Source: an uncultured Chromatiaceae bacterium
GTDB lineage: Bacteria; Pseudomonadota; Gammaproteobacteria; Tenderiales; Tenderiaceae
DNA: 64,000 nt
Assembly (NCBI GenBank): GCA_945787735.1
Contig: CALZIQ010000002.1
Location: forward strand, 1 to 64,000
Direction of reading: 5' to 3'
The notes below the pieces were generated by a model. That model saw only the letters and a list, made by a program, of their open reading frames with translations. It was not told the DNA's origin and ran no database searches. The translations under genes were made by a program, and so were the position numbers. This document shows, piece by piece, positions 17,927 through 26,924 of the stretch (positions within the stretch are counted from its first letter, which is position 1; the number at the start of each line of letters is the position of its first letter).

Positions 17927-18682
17927 TTGGAAAGCGCTTACGATTTGGTTGATTTGCAGGAGACACTTTACAGCTCCGCCAATCCCACCCGCCGTTGGCT
18001 GCATTGTATGCGGCGCGACTGGATAATTTCGGCCATGCAGCGCTATCAAGCAGCTGAGGCAAGGCAGGCATTGGAGATTGGGCCGGGTTCAGGTGTCTAT
18101 CTGCCGGAGCTGGCGCGTTTGTATCAGCAGGTGTATGCATCCGATATTGAAATGGCCTATCTTGAGAATGCCTGCCAACGTCTGAAGCACATATCCAATC
18201 TAAATATCAGGACCGATGATATAACAGATAGTCAGTTGCCGGCAGGGAGCTTCGATTTTATTCTCTGCACCGAAGTCATCGAGCATATCGAGGATTCGCA
18301 GCGTGCTTTGGCACAGATGTGGCGTCTGCTCCGGCCCGGCGGTGTATTGCTGCTGTCGACGCCACAGCGTTACAGTCCGCTTGAGCAGACAGCAAAGATC
18401 GCTTTTCTGCCCGGCATGATTCAATTGGTCAGGATGATCTACAATGAGCCGGTGATGGAAACCGGTCATATCAATTTGCTTACCGAGGTTGAACTCAGAC
18501 AGCAAATTGATGCCGCCGGCTTCACGGTTGCTGAGAGCCATAAAAGCGGGTTTTATATTCCGCTGGTGGCAGAGTTTCTCGGCAAAAGTGGTTTAAAGCT
18601 TGAGCAACTGCTGGAACAGAAAATCAATGGCGGTCGGATGGACTGGTTGCTCTGGACGCAGTACTTTGTGCTAACAAAATGA
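17927..18682 (+). CDS. Class I SAM-dependent methyltransferase
   Basis: The 251-residue protein has motif I (ALEIGPGSGVYLPEL), YASDIEMAYL, FDFILCTEVIEHIEDS and the later motif LRPGGVLLLSTPQRYSPLEQ, as in Methyltransf_11 proteins. The open frame begins at TTG 17891, but GAGG at 17915-17918 sits 8 bases before TTG 17927 (MESAYDLVDLQE), which is the better start. It is divergent from the other methyltransferase at 17060-17788, whose sequence is only distantly similar. The substrate is not evident. Confidence 0.83.
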   Translation: MESAYDLVDLQETLYSSANPTRRWLHCMRRDWIISAMQRYQAAEARQALEIGPGSGVYLPELARLYQQVYASDIEMAYLENACQRLKHISNLNIRTDDITDSQLPAGSFDFILCTEVIEHIEDSQRALAQMWRLLRPGGVLLLSTPQRYSPLEQTAKIAFLPGMIQLVRMIYNEPVMETGHINLLTEVELRQQIDAAGFTVAESHKSGFYIPLVAEFLGKSGLKLEQLLEQKINGGRMDWLLWTQYFVLTK

Positions 18683-18713
18683 TTTTCCAGAACAATCAAA
18701 TTAATAAATATTC

Positions 18714-19952
18714 ATGGCTGAGCAGAGTCAGATTCGTAAACATTTGCAAGAAATTTTCGCTGCCGCGCTGGCGAGCGTGGATGGGCGCGCCTGTGTGCGC
18801 AATGCTCTGCGGCAACATGAGTATTCCTCAGCGCATAATGTAATTGCCATCGGTAAAGCCGCCCCGGCAATGTTGCAGGGTGCGCTTGATGAACTCTCCT
18901 ATAAGATCAATCAAGGACTGCTAATCACCAAGCACGGCCATGCTGAGCTTGACGCTTTTCCAAAAAATATAAAACTAATTGAGGCCGGCCACCCCTGGCC
19001 CGACCAAGCCAGCCTTTCCGCGGGCAAAGCCTTGCTCGATTTCATCAAAGCCAGGCCTGCCGATAGTCAGCTGCTGTTTTTGATCTCAGGCGGAGCCTCC
19101 AGCCTCGTCGAAGTCTTGTCTGATGACATCTCGCTGGATGAGCTTCACAAGGTCAACGACTGGTTATTAGGCAGTGGTTTAGATATCCACGCTATGAACC
19201 ATGTGCGCAAAGCGATCTCATGCATTAAAGGGGGACGGTTGGCGCAACAGCTTGATGGTCGTCCGGCATTGGCCCTGTTGATCTCGGATGTGCCCGGTGA
19301 TGATCCAAGCACCATCGGTTCTGGTTTGTTGGTGGCGGAGATTCTGGAACAGACGGAAGCCCGCTTGGATTTGCCTGGCTGGATCGAAACCTTGATGCAA
19401 GCGGGTAAGCCAGCGCCGCAAGCGCATGATGACTGTTTTGATTCAATCAGCATCGAGATCATTGCCAGTCTGCGTGACGCCAAGCATGCGGCGGCGGAAA
19501 AAGGTCGCGCCCTCGGTTATGAGGTCTATGAGCATGCTGCGACATTGGGTGGCGATGCGGTCATGTTGGGGCGGCAATTGGCCTCCGAACTGCTGGCAGG
19601 TCCAGACGTTCTGCATGTCTGGGGCGGGGAAACCACGGTGCGCTTGCCAAAACAGCCGGGACGAGGCGGGCGTAATCAGCAGCTGGCCCTGGCCGCGGCG
19701 ATTGAGCTTGAGGGTGAGGAGAAGCTGGCCTTGCTCGCTGCCGGTACTGACGGCACGGACGGTCCTACCGATGATGCCGGTGCGCTGGTGGATGGGCAGA
19801 CGCTGGCGCGTGCTGAAGCGCAGGGGCTTGATGCGGAAACAGCGCTGAACCATGCCGACGCCGGTGCCTTCCTTGCCGCCAGTGGCGACCTGATCCAGAC
19901 AGGCCCGACTGGCACGAATGTGATGGACCTGATGCTTGGCCTGAAAGTCTGA
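18714..19952 (+). CDS. Glycerate 2-kinase (MOFRL family)
   Basis: The 412-residue product resembles class II glycerate kinases (GckA/TtuD, once called hydroxypyruvate reductase), which phosphorylate D-glycerate to 2-phosphoglycerate. Features are AIGKAAPAML near the start, the DUF4147 core with LLFLISGGASSL, MNHVRKAISCIKGGRLAQ and ISDVPGDDPSTIGSG. The C-terminal MOFRL domain has VWGGETTVRLP, GRGGRNQQLALAAA, AGTDGTDGPTDDAGA and GPTGTNVMDLML. It would feed glycerate from photorespiratory-type or glyoxylate metabolism into glycolysis. It starts 32 bases after the methyltransferase gene. Confidence 0.93.
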   Translation: MAEQSQIRKHLQEIFAAALASVDGRACVRNALRQHEYSSAHNVIAIGKAAPAMLQGALDELSYKINQGLLITKHGHAELDAFPKNIKLIEAGHPWPDQASLSAGKALLDFIKARPADSQLLFLISGGASSLVEVLSDDISLDELHKVNDWLLGSGLDIHAMNHVRKAISCIKGGRLAQQLDGRPALALLISDVPGDDPSTIGSGLLVAEILEQTEARLDLPGWIETLMQAGKPAPQAHDDCFDSISIEIIASLRDAKHAAAEKGRALGYEVYEHAATLGGDAVMLGRQLASELLAGPDVLHVWGGETTVRLPKQPGRGGRNQQLALAAAIELEGEEKLALLAAGTDGTDGPTDDAGALVDGQTLARAEAQGLDAETALNHADAGAFLAASGDLIQTGPTGTNVMDLMLGLKV

Positions 19953-20086
19953 TCATCGCTAGACAATTTTGTCGAAAAGCCGGCGGGCTTGCTCGAGCGA
20001 TCGTTCAGCGTAACAAAACAGTGATGGGATTAGGTGGAGGCTGCCCAGAGAAGCATCAAGTTTCACCAGGCAGCCATGTTGATGGG

Positions 20087-20758
20087 TTATTCAGTAATGG
20101 GGATCAGCGTTAGCTCTACGCGGCGATTGAGTGCGCGGCCTTCTTCTGTATTGTTGTCTGCGATAGGGCTCTTTTCGCCAAAACCGACTGTTTCAATACG
20201 TGCGGGTGTGATCTTTTTAGTGGCCAAATAGTCGGCAACAGCCCTGGCGCGGTCCTCCGAAAGTGTTTGATTATATGCGTCTGTGCCTCGGCTGTCGGTG
20301 TAGCCAGCAATGGCGATTATGGTTTGATTAAACTCTTCTAGTACTAGCGCGACTGAATCCAGAATCTCATAAAAATCAGATCTCAGATCACGGCCATTGG
20401 TGGGAAAAGTGATATTGCCTGGCATGATGAGATTAATGTTGTCGCCATCGCGTTCGACGCTAACGCCAGTGCTGCGTAATTGTTTTCTCAGTTTTGCTTC
20501 TTGCGTATCCATGTAATAGCCGACGCCGCCGCCGATAATGGCGCCTATGCCAGCGTCACGTAGCATTCGTTTTTTGCGTTCGCTGCTGCTTTTATCTTTG
20601 TTTGCCAAATAAGACAGGATGAGTGTGGTACCTGCCCCAATGCCTGCACCTTTGGCGGTGTTAGTGGTTTTTTTTTCGCCGGTGTAAGCGTCGAAGGTTG
20701 TACAGCCGCTGACCATCATTACGCTGGCAAGACTGATAGCAATAATTGATTTTTTCAT
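20087..20758 (-). CDS. OmpA-family lipoprotein (YiaD-like)
   Basis: The 223-residue product starts MKKSIIAISLASVMMVSGC, a lipoprotein signal with the lipidated Cys at residue 19. A glycine-zipper region follows (GAGIGAGTTLILS, GAIIGGGVGYYMD, about residues 37-80). A C-terminal OmpA peptidoglycan-binding domain comes next (NITFPTNGRDLRSDF, IAGYTDSRGTDAYNQTLSEDRA, GFGEKSPIADNNTEEGRALNRRVEL). It should anchor in the outer membrane and bind the cell wall. The 19 extra in-frame codons upstream lack homology, so ATG 20758 is used. Confidence 0.92.
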   Translation of the reverse strand: MKKSIIAISLASVMMVSGCTTFDAYTGEKKTTNTAKGAGIGAGTTLILSYLANKDKSSSERKKRMLRDAGIGAIIGGGVGYYMDTQEAKLRKQLRSTGVSVERDGDNINLIMPGNITFPTNGRDLRSDFYEILDSVALVLEEFNQTIIAIAGYTDSRGTDAYNQTLSEDRARAVADYLATKKITPARIETVGFGEKSPIADNNTEEGRALNRRVELTLIPITE

Positions 20759-21211
20759 AGTGTTAGGGTCCATCAGGTTAATTCGTGAACGGTTTAATTC
20801 TGTAGACGGTTGCATGAATTAGAAACCGAATATGTGAATATCCATGTTTGGATATGCTTCATCATTTTATTATATTCACATCAGCTATGCATGTGCGAGG
20901 TTGAAGTTTAATGAAATGTAAAACTAATGTGTCCTTAACGTGGTTTTTTTGGCATGTTTGCAGGGCCAGCATTTGCCAGTGCCTTACAGACTGGAATTTG
21001 TGTCTGCAGAAAATCAGGAAGTAGGGTGTCAGAGCAAGCCTGAACATGAGTTTTACTTGCTGATTTTAAAGAGAAAATCACAGGAGGGCGAAGGTCTGAC
21101 CCATGATTTAAACTGGTTGTCTGTATCAAACAGGGCCGACAGGAACGAATGTTGAGGATATAATGCAGAGCATAATAAAAGTGTGTTCAGAGCAGAGGGG
21201 TATCGGAACTC
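20759..21211. other. Divergent intergenic region, 453 bp
   Basis: This gap lies between the OmpA-type lipoprotein gene and the TPR protein gene and should hold both promoters. A GTG-initiated frame of 71 codons (20940-21155) has no recognisable features and no good ribosome site, so it is not called. The only structure noted is an AT-rich inverted repeat at 20832-20881. Confidence 0.6.
20832..20881. repeat. AT-rich inverted repeat upstream of the OmpA-type lipoprotein gene
   Basis: ATGTGAATAT (20832-20841) and ATATTCACAT (20872-20881) are perfect 10-bp inverted repeats. A smaller GAATATCC/GGATAT pairing lies inside the left half. It may be an operator or cruciform in the lipoprotein gene's leader. 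It lacks a T-run on either side, so it is unlikely to be a terminator. Confidence 0.4.
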
Positions 21212-22906
21212 ATGGCAAAGCAGGGTGGACTGGCCGCGACCAGAGCAAAGCAAAAAGCTGCTAAGTTGCTGAGCAGAAAAGATATTCACGCTGCTCGCGC
21301 GGCGTATCAAAAGGTCTGTGAACTGGCGCCGAATGACGCCAATGCCTGGCTGGCGCTGGGAGAAGTCAGCGGCATGATGCGTGACGTGCAGGGGGCGGAA
21401 AAGGCCTATCAGCAAGCCCTATCATTTAATCGTGACCTGCCTCAGGCACATCTTAATCTCGGCCGCCTGGCGGCTAGGCGCGGCCAGTGGCCGGTCGCTG
21501 AAGAGCATCAGCGAGCCCTTTTAGACCTGCAACCCAACAATCTGAGGACCTACCTCGAGTTGGGTGTGACTCTCGAAGGACAGGGCAAGCAGGACGAGGC
21601 AGAGTCAATCTATCGTCAGGCCCTATCCATGGATGATAGCCGTGCAGAGCTGCATGTTGCCTTGGGACGGGTGTTGCGAGAGCAAGGCCAGTTTGCCGAG
21701 GCAAAACCGTTAATTCAGCGAGCCTTACAAATTTCGCCTGATATGGCCCTCGGACACCTTGAAAAGGCACATCTACTGCGTCGGGAGAAAAAATATGAGG
21801 CGGCGCTTGAGGCCTATCAACAGTTTGGAAGGCTTGCCCCACAAGAACGACTGAGCTTTTTATCCAATTGTGGTGGTGTATTGGCTGAGCTGGAACGTAC
21901 CGAAGAGGCGCTAAGCTGCTACGACCAACTTGTTAAAGAGTTTCCTCAATCTGCGGATGCCCATCTTGCCCGTGCCATGCAGCTTTTGGTGTTGGGTCGG
22001 TTTGAAGAAGGCTTGCGCGAATATGAATGGCGCCGCGCCTCTGCCGAATGGCGCAATGGCGACAGAGGTTATTCCACCTTACAGCCCTTGTGGCAGGGAG
22101 AGCCCCTGCAGGGTGAGAAGATGTTGGTCTATGTCGAGCAGGGTTTTGGCGATACGCTCCAGTTTTGCCGTTATCTGCCCAAACTTGCTGAGATGGGCGC
22201 GACGGTGCACTTTCATTGTCAGCCCGAGTTATACGGCTTGTTGTCGAGTCTTGCCGGTGTGGCACAACTCGAGACCCGAGATTTTAACAAGGTCGATCCA
22301 AGTGGATTTGATTATTACGTTCCCATCATGAGCCTGCCCTATCTGTTGGATACAAATGCCGATAATATTCCTGCAGATACACCCTATTTGCAGGCCGACA
22401 GCGAACGAAAATCATATTGGCAGCAACGCCTGGCGCAAGGCAGTTTCAAGGTTGGAGTGGTCTGGGCCGGTTCTGGTGGGCATCTCAAAGACAAACGCCG
22501 TTCCCTCAATCTGTCTGAGTTGGCACCGTTGTCGGAGTTAAACAATATTGCCTGGTACAGTCTGCAAAAAGGCGCGGCTGAACAGCAGTTGGCGGATGAA
22601 GATTCAGTGTTGGAAATCACCAATCTATCAGCACAAATAAACGATTTTTCAGATACAGCCGCCATCATCGCCAATCTTGATCTGGTGATCAGTGTCGATA
22701 CGTCTGTTGCCCATCTGGCCGGAGCTTTGGGTGTTCCAGCCTGGGTGATGTTATTTAACGGTCCGGACTGGCGCTGGCAGCTAAAGCGCGAGGACAGCCC
22801 CTGGTATTCGACGCTGCGTTTATTCCGTCAGCCCCCCGGAGAAGAGTGGTCCACAGTGGTTGAATCCATTGCCACCGCCCTCAAAGAAACCGTAAACGAC
22901 GCCTAA
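21212..22906 (+). CDS. TPR protein with C-terminal GT9/GT41-like glycosyltransferase domain
   Basis: The 564-residue protein has about six or seven tetratricopeptide repeats in residues 15-260 (for example NAWLALGEVSG, QAHLNLGRLAARRGQWPVAEEH, AELHVALGRVLREQGQFAEA). A Rossmann-type region follows (MLVYVEQGFGDTLQFCRYLP, VGVVWAGSGGHLKDKRRSL, DLVISVDTSVAHLAGALG). TPR plus glycosyltransferase-like fusions are common in proteobacteria, and the C-terminal motif resembles heptosyltransferase/SPINDLY-type folds. No signal peptide is seen, so it should be cytoplasmic. The target is unknown. Confidence 0.82.
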   Translation: MAKQGGLAATRAKQKAAKLLSRKDIHAARAAYQKVCELAPNDANAWLALGEVSGMMRDVQGAEKAYQQALSFNRDLPQAHLNLGRLAARRGQWPVAEEHQRALLDLQPNNLRTYLELGVTLEGQGKQDEAESIYRQALSMDDSRAELHVALGRVLREQGQFAEAKPLIQRALQISPDMALGHLEKAHLLRREKKYEAALEAYQQFGRLAPQERLSFLSNCGGVLAELERTEEALSCYDQLVKEFPQSADAHLARAMQLLVLGRFEEGLREYEWRRASAEWRNGDRGYSTLQPLWQGEPLQGEKMLVYVEQGFGDTLQFCRYLPKLAEMGATVHFHCQPELYGLLSSLAGVAQLETRDFNKVDPSGFDYYVPIMSLPYLLDTNADNIPADTPYLQADSERKSYWQQRLAQGSFKVGVVWAGSGGHLKDKRRSLNLSELAPLSELNNIAWYSLQKGAAEQQLADEDSVLEITNLSAQINDFSDTAAIIANLDLVISVDTSVAHLAGALGVPAWVMLFNGPDWRWQLKREDSPWYSTLRLFRQPPGEEWSTVVESIATALKETVNDA

Positions 22907-22922
22907 CGGCGATCGCCAGATA

Positions 22923-23750
22923 ATGGCAAGTAACAGCCAACAGGCGCAAGACCTGTTTACTGCAGCGCAGATTTGCCTTGATGCTAGCGAGCCGGAAGAA
23001 AAGCTTCACCTGACTCAACACTATGCCCAGGCCTGGCGTGATGAAATACTTTCTCTTGATGCAGGCGCGCCACCTCAACCCATTAGTGAACCCGGTCGTC
23101 CGCTAAAACCAGAACTGGTGCCTCCGGGCGATGTACCCAAACGGGGTCTCGGCACAGCCGAAGGCCGCGCCGCTTTACTTCATGCCGTCACCCACATTGA
23201 ATTTAACGCCATCAATCTGGCTTGGGATGCGGTCTATCGTTTTCGCGATATGCCGTCTCAGTTCTATTCAGATTGGGTGAGGGTGGCGGACGAGGAGGCC
23301 TATCACTTTCAACTGTTGCGCCAACGTCTCAACGACATGGGATATGACTATGGTGATTTTGCTGCGCACAACGGCCTGTGGGATACGGCGCAAAAGACGG
23401 CTTTCGACCCCATGGTGCGCATGGCCTTGGTGCCGCGAGTGTTAGAGGCGCGTGGTTTGGATGTAACGCCAGGCATGATGAAACGTTTACGTCATGTCGG
23501 CGATATAGAATCAGTGTCGGCGTTGGAGATTATTCTGCGTGATGAAGTTGGCCATGTGGAAATTGGCTCGCGCTGGTTTAAATATTTTTGTGACCAGCGT
23601 GGCTTAAACATGGAGCAGACCTTTCGTGAACTCATCAGCCAGTATTTCGCCGGTCAATTGCGTGGTCCGTTTAATGATGAGGCTCGCATCAAGGCGGGGT
23701 TTAGCGAGGCCGAACTGCGGGCGCTTGAAGCAATGGATACAGGGGCGTAG
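22923..23750 (+). CDS. DUF455 ferritin-like protein
   Basis: The 275-residue product has the paired helices of a ferritin-like di-metal protein: HIEFNAINLAWDA (about residue 89), VADEEAYHFQLL, VPRVLEARGLDVTPGM and LRDEVGHVEIGSRWF. These give the E-x6-Y/E-x2-H type metal ligands. DUF455 proteins are soluble and their reaction is not established to my knowledge. It starts 17 bases after the TPR/glycosyltransferase gene and ends 38 bases before the hydrogenase beta subunit, so it could share a transcript with either. Confidence 0.86.
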   Translation: MASNSQQAQDLFTAAQICLDASEPEEKLHLTQHYAQAWRDEILSLDAGAPPQPISEPGRPLKPELVPPGDVPKRGLGTAEGRAALLHAVTHIEFNAINLAWDAVYRFRDMPSQFYSDWVRVADEEAYHFQLLRQRLNDMGYDYGDFAAHNGLWDTAQKTAFDPMVRMALVPRVLEARGLDVTPGMMKRLRHVGDIESVSALEIILRDEVGHVEIGSRWFKYFCDQRGLNMEQTFRELISQYFAGQLRGPFNDEARIKAGFSEAELRALEAMDTGA

Positions 23751-23787
23751 ACTCAAATCAAAAGGCCGTTAATGGAGATGGAGATCC

Positions 23788-24891
23788 GTGAATCACGCGT
23801 ACTTCTTGGCCAGAGAAAGTTTTCAGACGCTCATCGATGTATTGGGTTCTCAAGGATATCGTTGCCTTGCTCCTCAAGCGCGTGACGGTGCCATTGTCTT
23901 TGATGATCTCGATAATGTCTCTCAGCTTCCCGTTGGCGTGCATGACCAGCAAACGCCCGGCGCCTATCTATTAACACGCTCAGAATCTCAACGTTATTTT
24001 GCCTGGGCCAACGGCCCGCAGGCCCTCAAACCCTTACTGTTTTCACCGCGCGAGACTCTCTGGCGCGCCGAGCGTGATGCAGAGGGCAAACTTTCATTTG
24101 TGATAGCCAGCCCCAAGACTGAGAAAACTGCCGTGATCGGTGTGCGCAGTTGTGACCTGGCAGCCATGCGCATTCAGGATCAGGTTTTTCTTGAGCAGGA
24201 ATATAAAGACGATAGCTATCAGGCGCGGCGCGAAGCGCTATTCACCGTGGCGGTAAATTGCAGTCATCCAGCCGAGACCTGTTTCTGTGCTTCTACCGGG
24301 GATGGTCCTACGGCGAAATCAGGCTATGACTTGGTGCTGACTGAGCTGGATGAAGGCTTTCTGATCAATGCCGGTTCCGTCGCCGGAGAAGATGCCTTGA
24401 AGCAAATGCAGCTTGATCAGGTTTCGGATCAACAATATTTCGCTGCTGCTGAACAGGCCATACATGCGGCAGAAGTGCAAACACGCAAACTGCCAGCAAA
24501 AGTGAATGAAGTATTGCTCGATAATTTGGATCACGCACACTGGCAGGAAGTCGCCGAGCGCTGTCTTTCTTGTGCTAATTGCACCATGGTCTGTCCCACC
24601 TGTTTTTGTCACAAGGAAGTTGAGCAGCCAGAGTTAAATGGTGAAACCACTGAGCACTTGCGCGAGTGGGATTCCTGTTTCACCCAAGGCCACAGTTACA
24701 TCCATGGATTTGTCATTCGACAGGAAACAGAAAAACGCTATCGCCAATGGCTGACGCATAAACTGGCCACCTGGGTGCAACAATTCGGGAACAGTGGGTG
24801 TGTAGGCTGTGGCCGTTGCATCGCCTGGTGTCCGGCGGCGATTGATCTGACCGAAGAGGCCAATGCCATTGCGGAGACTCGTGATGATTAA
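23788..24891 (+). CDS. hyhB: Group 3b NiFe hydrogenase (sulfhydrogenase) beta subunit, iron-sulfur
   Basis: This electron-transfer subunit of cytosolic NAD(P)-linked hydrogenase passes electrons between the flavin subunit and the NiFe core. The 367-residue product has a conserved N-terminal region (IGVRSCDLAAMRIQDQVFL) and two ferredoxin-like clusters: CLSCANCTMVCPTCFC (about residue 255) and GCVGCGRCIAWCPAAID (about residue 337). Translation starts at GTG 23788 after GGAGATGGAGAT. The last 8 bases overlap hyhG. Confidence 0.9.
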   Translation: MNHAYFLARESFQTLIDVLGSQGYRCLAPQARDGAIVFDDLDNVSQLPVGVHDQQTPGAYLLTRSESQRYFAWANGPQALKPLLFSPRETLWRAERDAEGKLSFVIASPKTEKTAVIGVRSCDLAAMRIQDQVFLEQEYKDDSYQARREALFTVAVNCSHPAETCFCASTGDGPTAKSGYDLVLTELDEGFLINAGSVAGEDALKQMQLDQVSDQQYFAAAEQAIHAAEVQTRKLPAKVNEVLLDNLDHAHWQEVAERCLSCANCTMVCPTCFCHKEVEQPELNGETTEHLREWDSCFTQGHSYIHGFVIRQETEKRYRQWLTHKLATWVQQFGNSGCVGCGRCIAWCPAAIDLTEEANAIAETRDD

Positions 24892-25717
24892 TCCCTATCT
24901 ACCCTATGAAGCAGAAGTGGTGGAACGGATTCAAGAGTCGTCCACCATCTTCACTCTACGGCTGAAGTTTACCGATGATGAACAACATCAACGTTATAGT
25001 TTTGCCCCGGGCCAGTTCAATATGGTTTATCTGTATGGCGTGGGGGAGGTGCCAATCTCGATTGTGTCGGACCCAGGGGATGAACATTGCTATGACCATA
25101 CCATCCGTGTCGTCGGTCGGGTAACACGAGGCCTGGCGGAAGTAAAACAGGGGCAGCGGGTCGGCATTCGCGGACCCTTTGGTAGAGGTTGGCCGCTGGA
25201 CAAGGCCGAAGGGCGCGATGTGTTGATCGTTACCGGCGGCCTGGGCTGTGCGCCGGTGGTGTCGGTGATCAATTACATCATTAGCCGACGTGACCGCTTT
25301 GGTCGCTTGACTATCATGCAGGGTGTTAAGCATGCGGATGATTTGCTCTGGCGTGAGCGATACAAACTGTGGAGTCAAATGCCGGATACGAATGTAATCG
25401 TCGCGGCAGACACAGGTGGTAAACAGTGGCCCTGGCGTGTTGGGCCTGTGATTGCCATGTTCGATGAGCTGGAGCTTGTGCCGGCTGCAACTATTGCCAT
25501 GATGTGCGGGCCGGAAGGCATGATGCATGCCGCCATAAAACGTCTACTGGAGCTGGGTATGACGGACGAAATGTTGTTCATGAGTATGGAGCGCAACATG
25601 CAATGCGCCGTCGGCCATTGCGGCCATTGCCAGTATGGCGGGCAGTTTGTCTGCAAGGATGGCCCAGTGTTCGCCTACAATGAGATTAAAGATATATTTG
25701 GTAAGAAGGGATTTTGA
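24884..25717 (+). CDS. hyhG: Group 3b NiFe hydrogenase gamma subunit, FAD/NAD(P)-binding
   Basis: This 277-residue diaphorase subunit has a ferredoxin-reductase FAD domain (FAPGQFNMVYLYGVGEVPIS) followed by the NAD(P) domain (VTGGLGCAPVVSVINYI, MMCGPEGMMHAAI). A C-terminal [2Fe-2S] cysteine set follows (QCAVGHCGHCQ and FVCKDG). It exchanges electrons with NAD(P)H. ATG 24884 overlaps the end of hyhB. The frame opens at 24863, but those codons lie in hyhB and carry no homology. Confidence 0.92.
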   Translation: MINPYLPYEAEVVERIQESSTIFTLRLKFTDDEQHQRYSFAPGQFNMVYLYGVGEVPISIVSDPGDEHCYDHTIRVVGRVTRGLAEVKQGQRVGIRGPFGRGWPLDKAEGRDVLIVTGGLGCAPVVSVINYIISRRDRFGRLTIMQGVKHADDLLWRERYKLWSQMPDTNVIVAADTGGKQWPWRVGPVIAMFDELELVPAATIAMMCGPEGMMHAAIKRLLELGMTDEMLFMSMERNMQCAVGHCGHCQYGGQFVCKDGPVFAYNEIKDIFGKKGF

Positions 25718-25741
25718 TTTTTTCGGAAATCGGGGGTAGGT

Positions 25742-26146
25742 ATGAAAGAGTACAAGTTTGAAGAAGAGGAAACCTGGAAGCTGGCGCGCGAACTGGCCTG
25801 GGATGTGTATGGCATCACCAGCCGTGGCGCCTTTGAAACTGACCACCGAGTGCGCAACAGCGTGCGCGCTGCCAGCTTTGCCATTATGGCCAATGTGGCT
25901 GAAGGGGTAGAGCGTGGAGGTACATTGGAATTCGTCCATTACCTATCCAGGGCCAAAGATGCGATCGGTGAGTTGCAACAACAATTGATGAAAGTGCAAG
26001 AAAAGGGTTTTATTAATAGCACCACCCTGGCGCGCCTAGAAACGACGCTGGAGTCACTCGGTTGCATGATCAGCGGCTTGATGACCTCGATCAACCAGGA
26101 TTTTATTAACGCGGACAGTGTGAGTGTCAGTTATCAAGACGCCTAA
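25742..26146 (+). CDS. Four-helix-bundle protein (23S rRNA intervening-sequence/S23 type)
   Basis: The 134-residue protein shows family signatures: WKLARELAWDVYGIT, RNSVRAASFAIMANVAEGVERGG, FVHYLSRAKDAIGELQQQLMKVQEKGFI. Members of this family occur as 23S rRNA intervening-sequence proteins, as avd-like accessory proteins of diversity-generating retroelements, and as isolated chromosomal genes. Here it lies between the gamma and delta hydrogenase subunit genes on the same strand, and its end overlaps hyhS by 23 bases. No reverse transcriptase or variable repeat is nearby, so a retroelement role is unlikely. Confidence 0.85.
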   Translation: MKEYKFEEEETWKLARELAWDVYGITSRGAFETDHRVRNSVRAASFAIMANVAEGVERGGTLEFVHYLSRAKDAIGELQQQLMKVQEKGFINSTTLARLETTLESLGCMISGLMTSINQDFINADSVSVSYQDA

Positions 26147-26924
26147 CAAGCCAAGAATCGCCGTGCACAAGTTCAGCTCGTGCGATGGCTGCCAGCTTGC
26201 CTTGCTTAATCTGGGAGAGCCGCTATTAACCCTGGCCGAGCTGGTCGAGATTATTCACTTTGCTGAGGCGGGTCCGGTTGAGCCTGATGCCGAGATTGAT
26301 ATCGCCTTTGTCGAAGGCAGCATTACCACACCGGATGAAAAAGAACGCATCCAGCGTGTGCGCGCCAATAGTCGTTATCTGATCACGATTGGAGCCTGCG
26401 CCACTGCCGGTGGTTTGCAGGCGCTGCGCAATAATGCCAATGCCAGCGATTGGATGGCGGCGGTCTATCCTTCGCCTGAATTCATCGACACGCTAAGCAC
26501 TTCAACTGCTATTGCTGAACACGTGCGGGTTGATTTCGAATTGTGGGGTTGTCCTATTAACAGTCAACAAATTGTGGCGGTGGTGCGAGCCCTGCTGTTT
26601 GGTGTGACGCCTGTGAAAGAAAATGACAGCCTCTGCATGGAGTGCAAACGCCAAGGCAATGTCTGCGTGCTGGTGACGCAACAGCAAGCTTGCATGGGGC
26701 CGGTGACCCAGACCGGCTGTGGTGCCCTGTGTCCCAGCTTCGGGCGCGATTGCTATGGTTGCTATGGCCCCAAGGAAAATGCTAATGCCGATTCCCTGTC
26801 GCAGCGTTTTCAGGGCTTTGGTCTAATGCCAAAAGAGATCGCACGCAGGTTTCTGCTCATCAACAATCATGCCCCGGCGTTTGCCGAGGCGGGCCAAAAA
26901 GCGATAGAAGCCGAGCATGACTGA
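26124..26924 (+). CDS. hyhS: Group 3b NiFe hydrogenase small (delta) subunit
   Basis: The small subunit carries iron-sulfur clusters to the NiFe active site. The 266-residue product has the proximal-cluster start FSSCDGCQLALLNLG, then TIGACATAGGLQAL and further Cys groups (LCMECKRQGNVCV, ACMGPVTQTGCGALCP, FGRDCYGCYGP). There is no Tat signal, consistent with a cytosolic enzyme. The GTG 26124 start lies within the preceding four-helix-bundle gene. The stop overlaps the hyhL start. Confidence 0.92.
   Translation: MSVIKTPNKPRIAVHKFSSCDGCQLALLNLGEPLLTLAELVEIIHFAEAGPVEPDAEIDIAFVEGSITTPDEKERIQRVRANSRYLITIGACATAGGLQALRNNANASDWMAAVYPSPEFIDTLSTSTAIAEHVRVDFELWGCPINSQQIVAVVRALLFGVTPVKENDSLCMECKRQGNVCVLVTQQQACMGPVTQTGCGALCPSFGRDCYGCYGPKENANADSLSQRFQGFGLMPKEIARRFLLINNHAPAFAEAGQKAIEAEHD

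Noticed and set aside
20940-21155. 71-codon GTG-initiated frame upstream of the TPR gene
   Set aside because: No ribosome site, no recognisable domain, and it lies in a divergent promoter region.
25742-26146. Diversity-generating retroelement accessory gene (avd-like)
   Set aside because: No reverse transcriptase, template repeat or variable repeat within the window, so only the four-helix-bundle fold is claimed.
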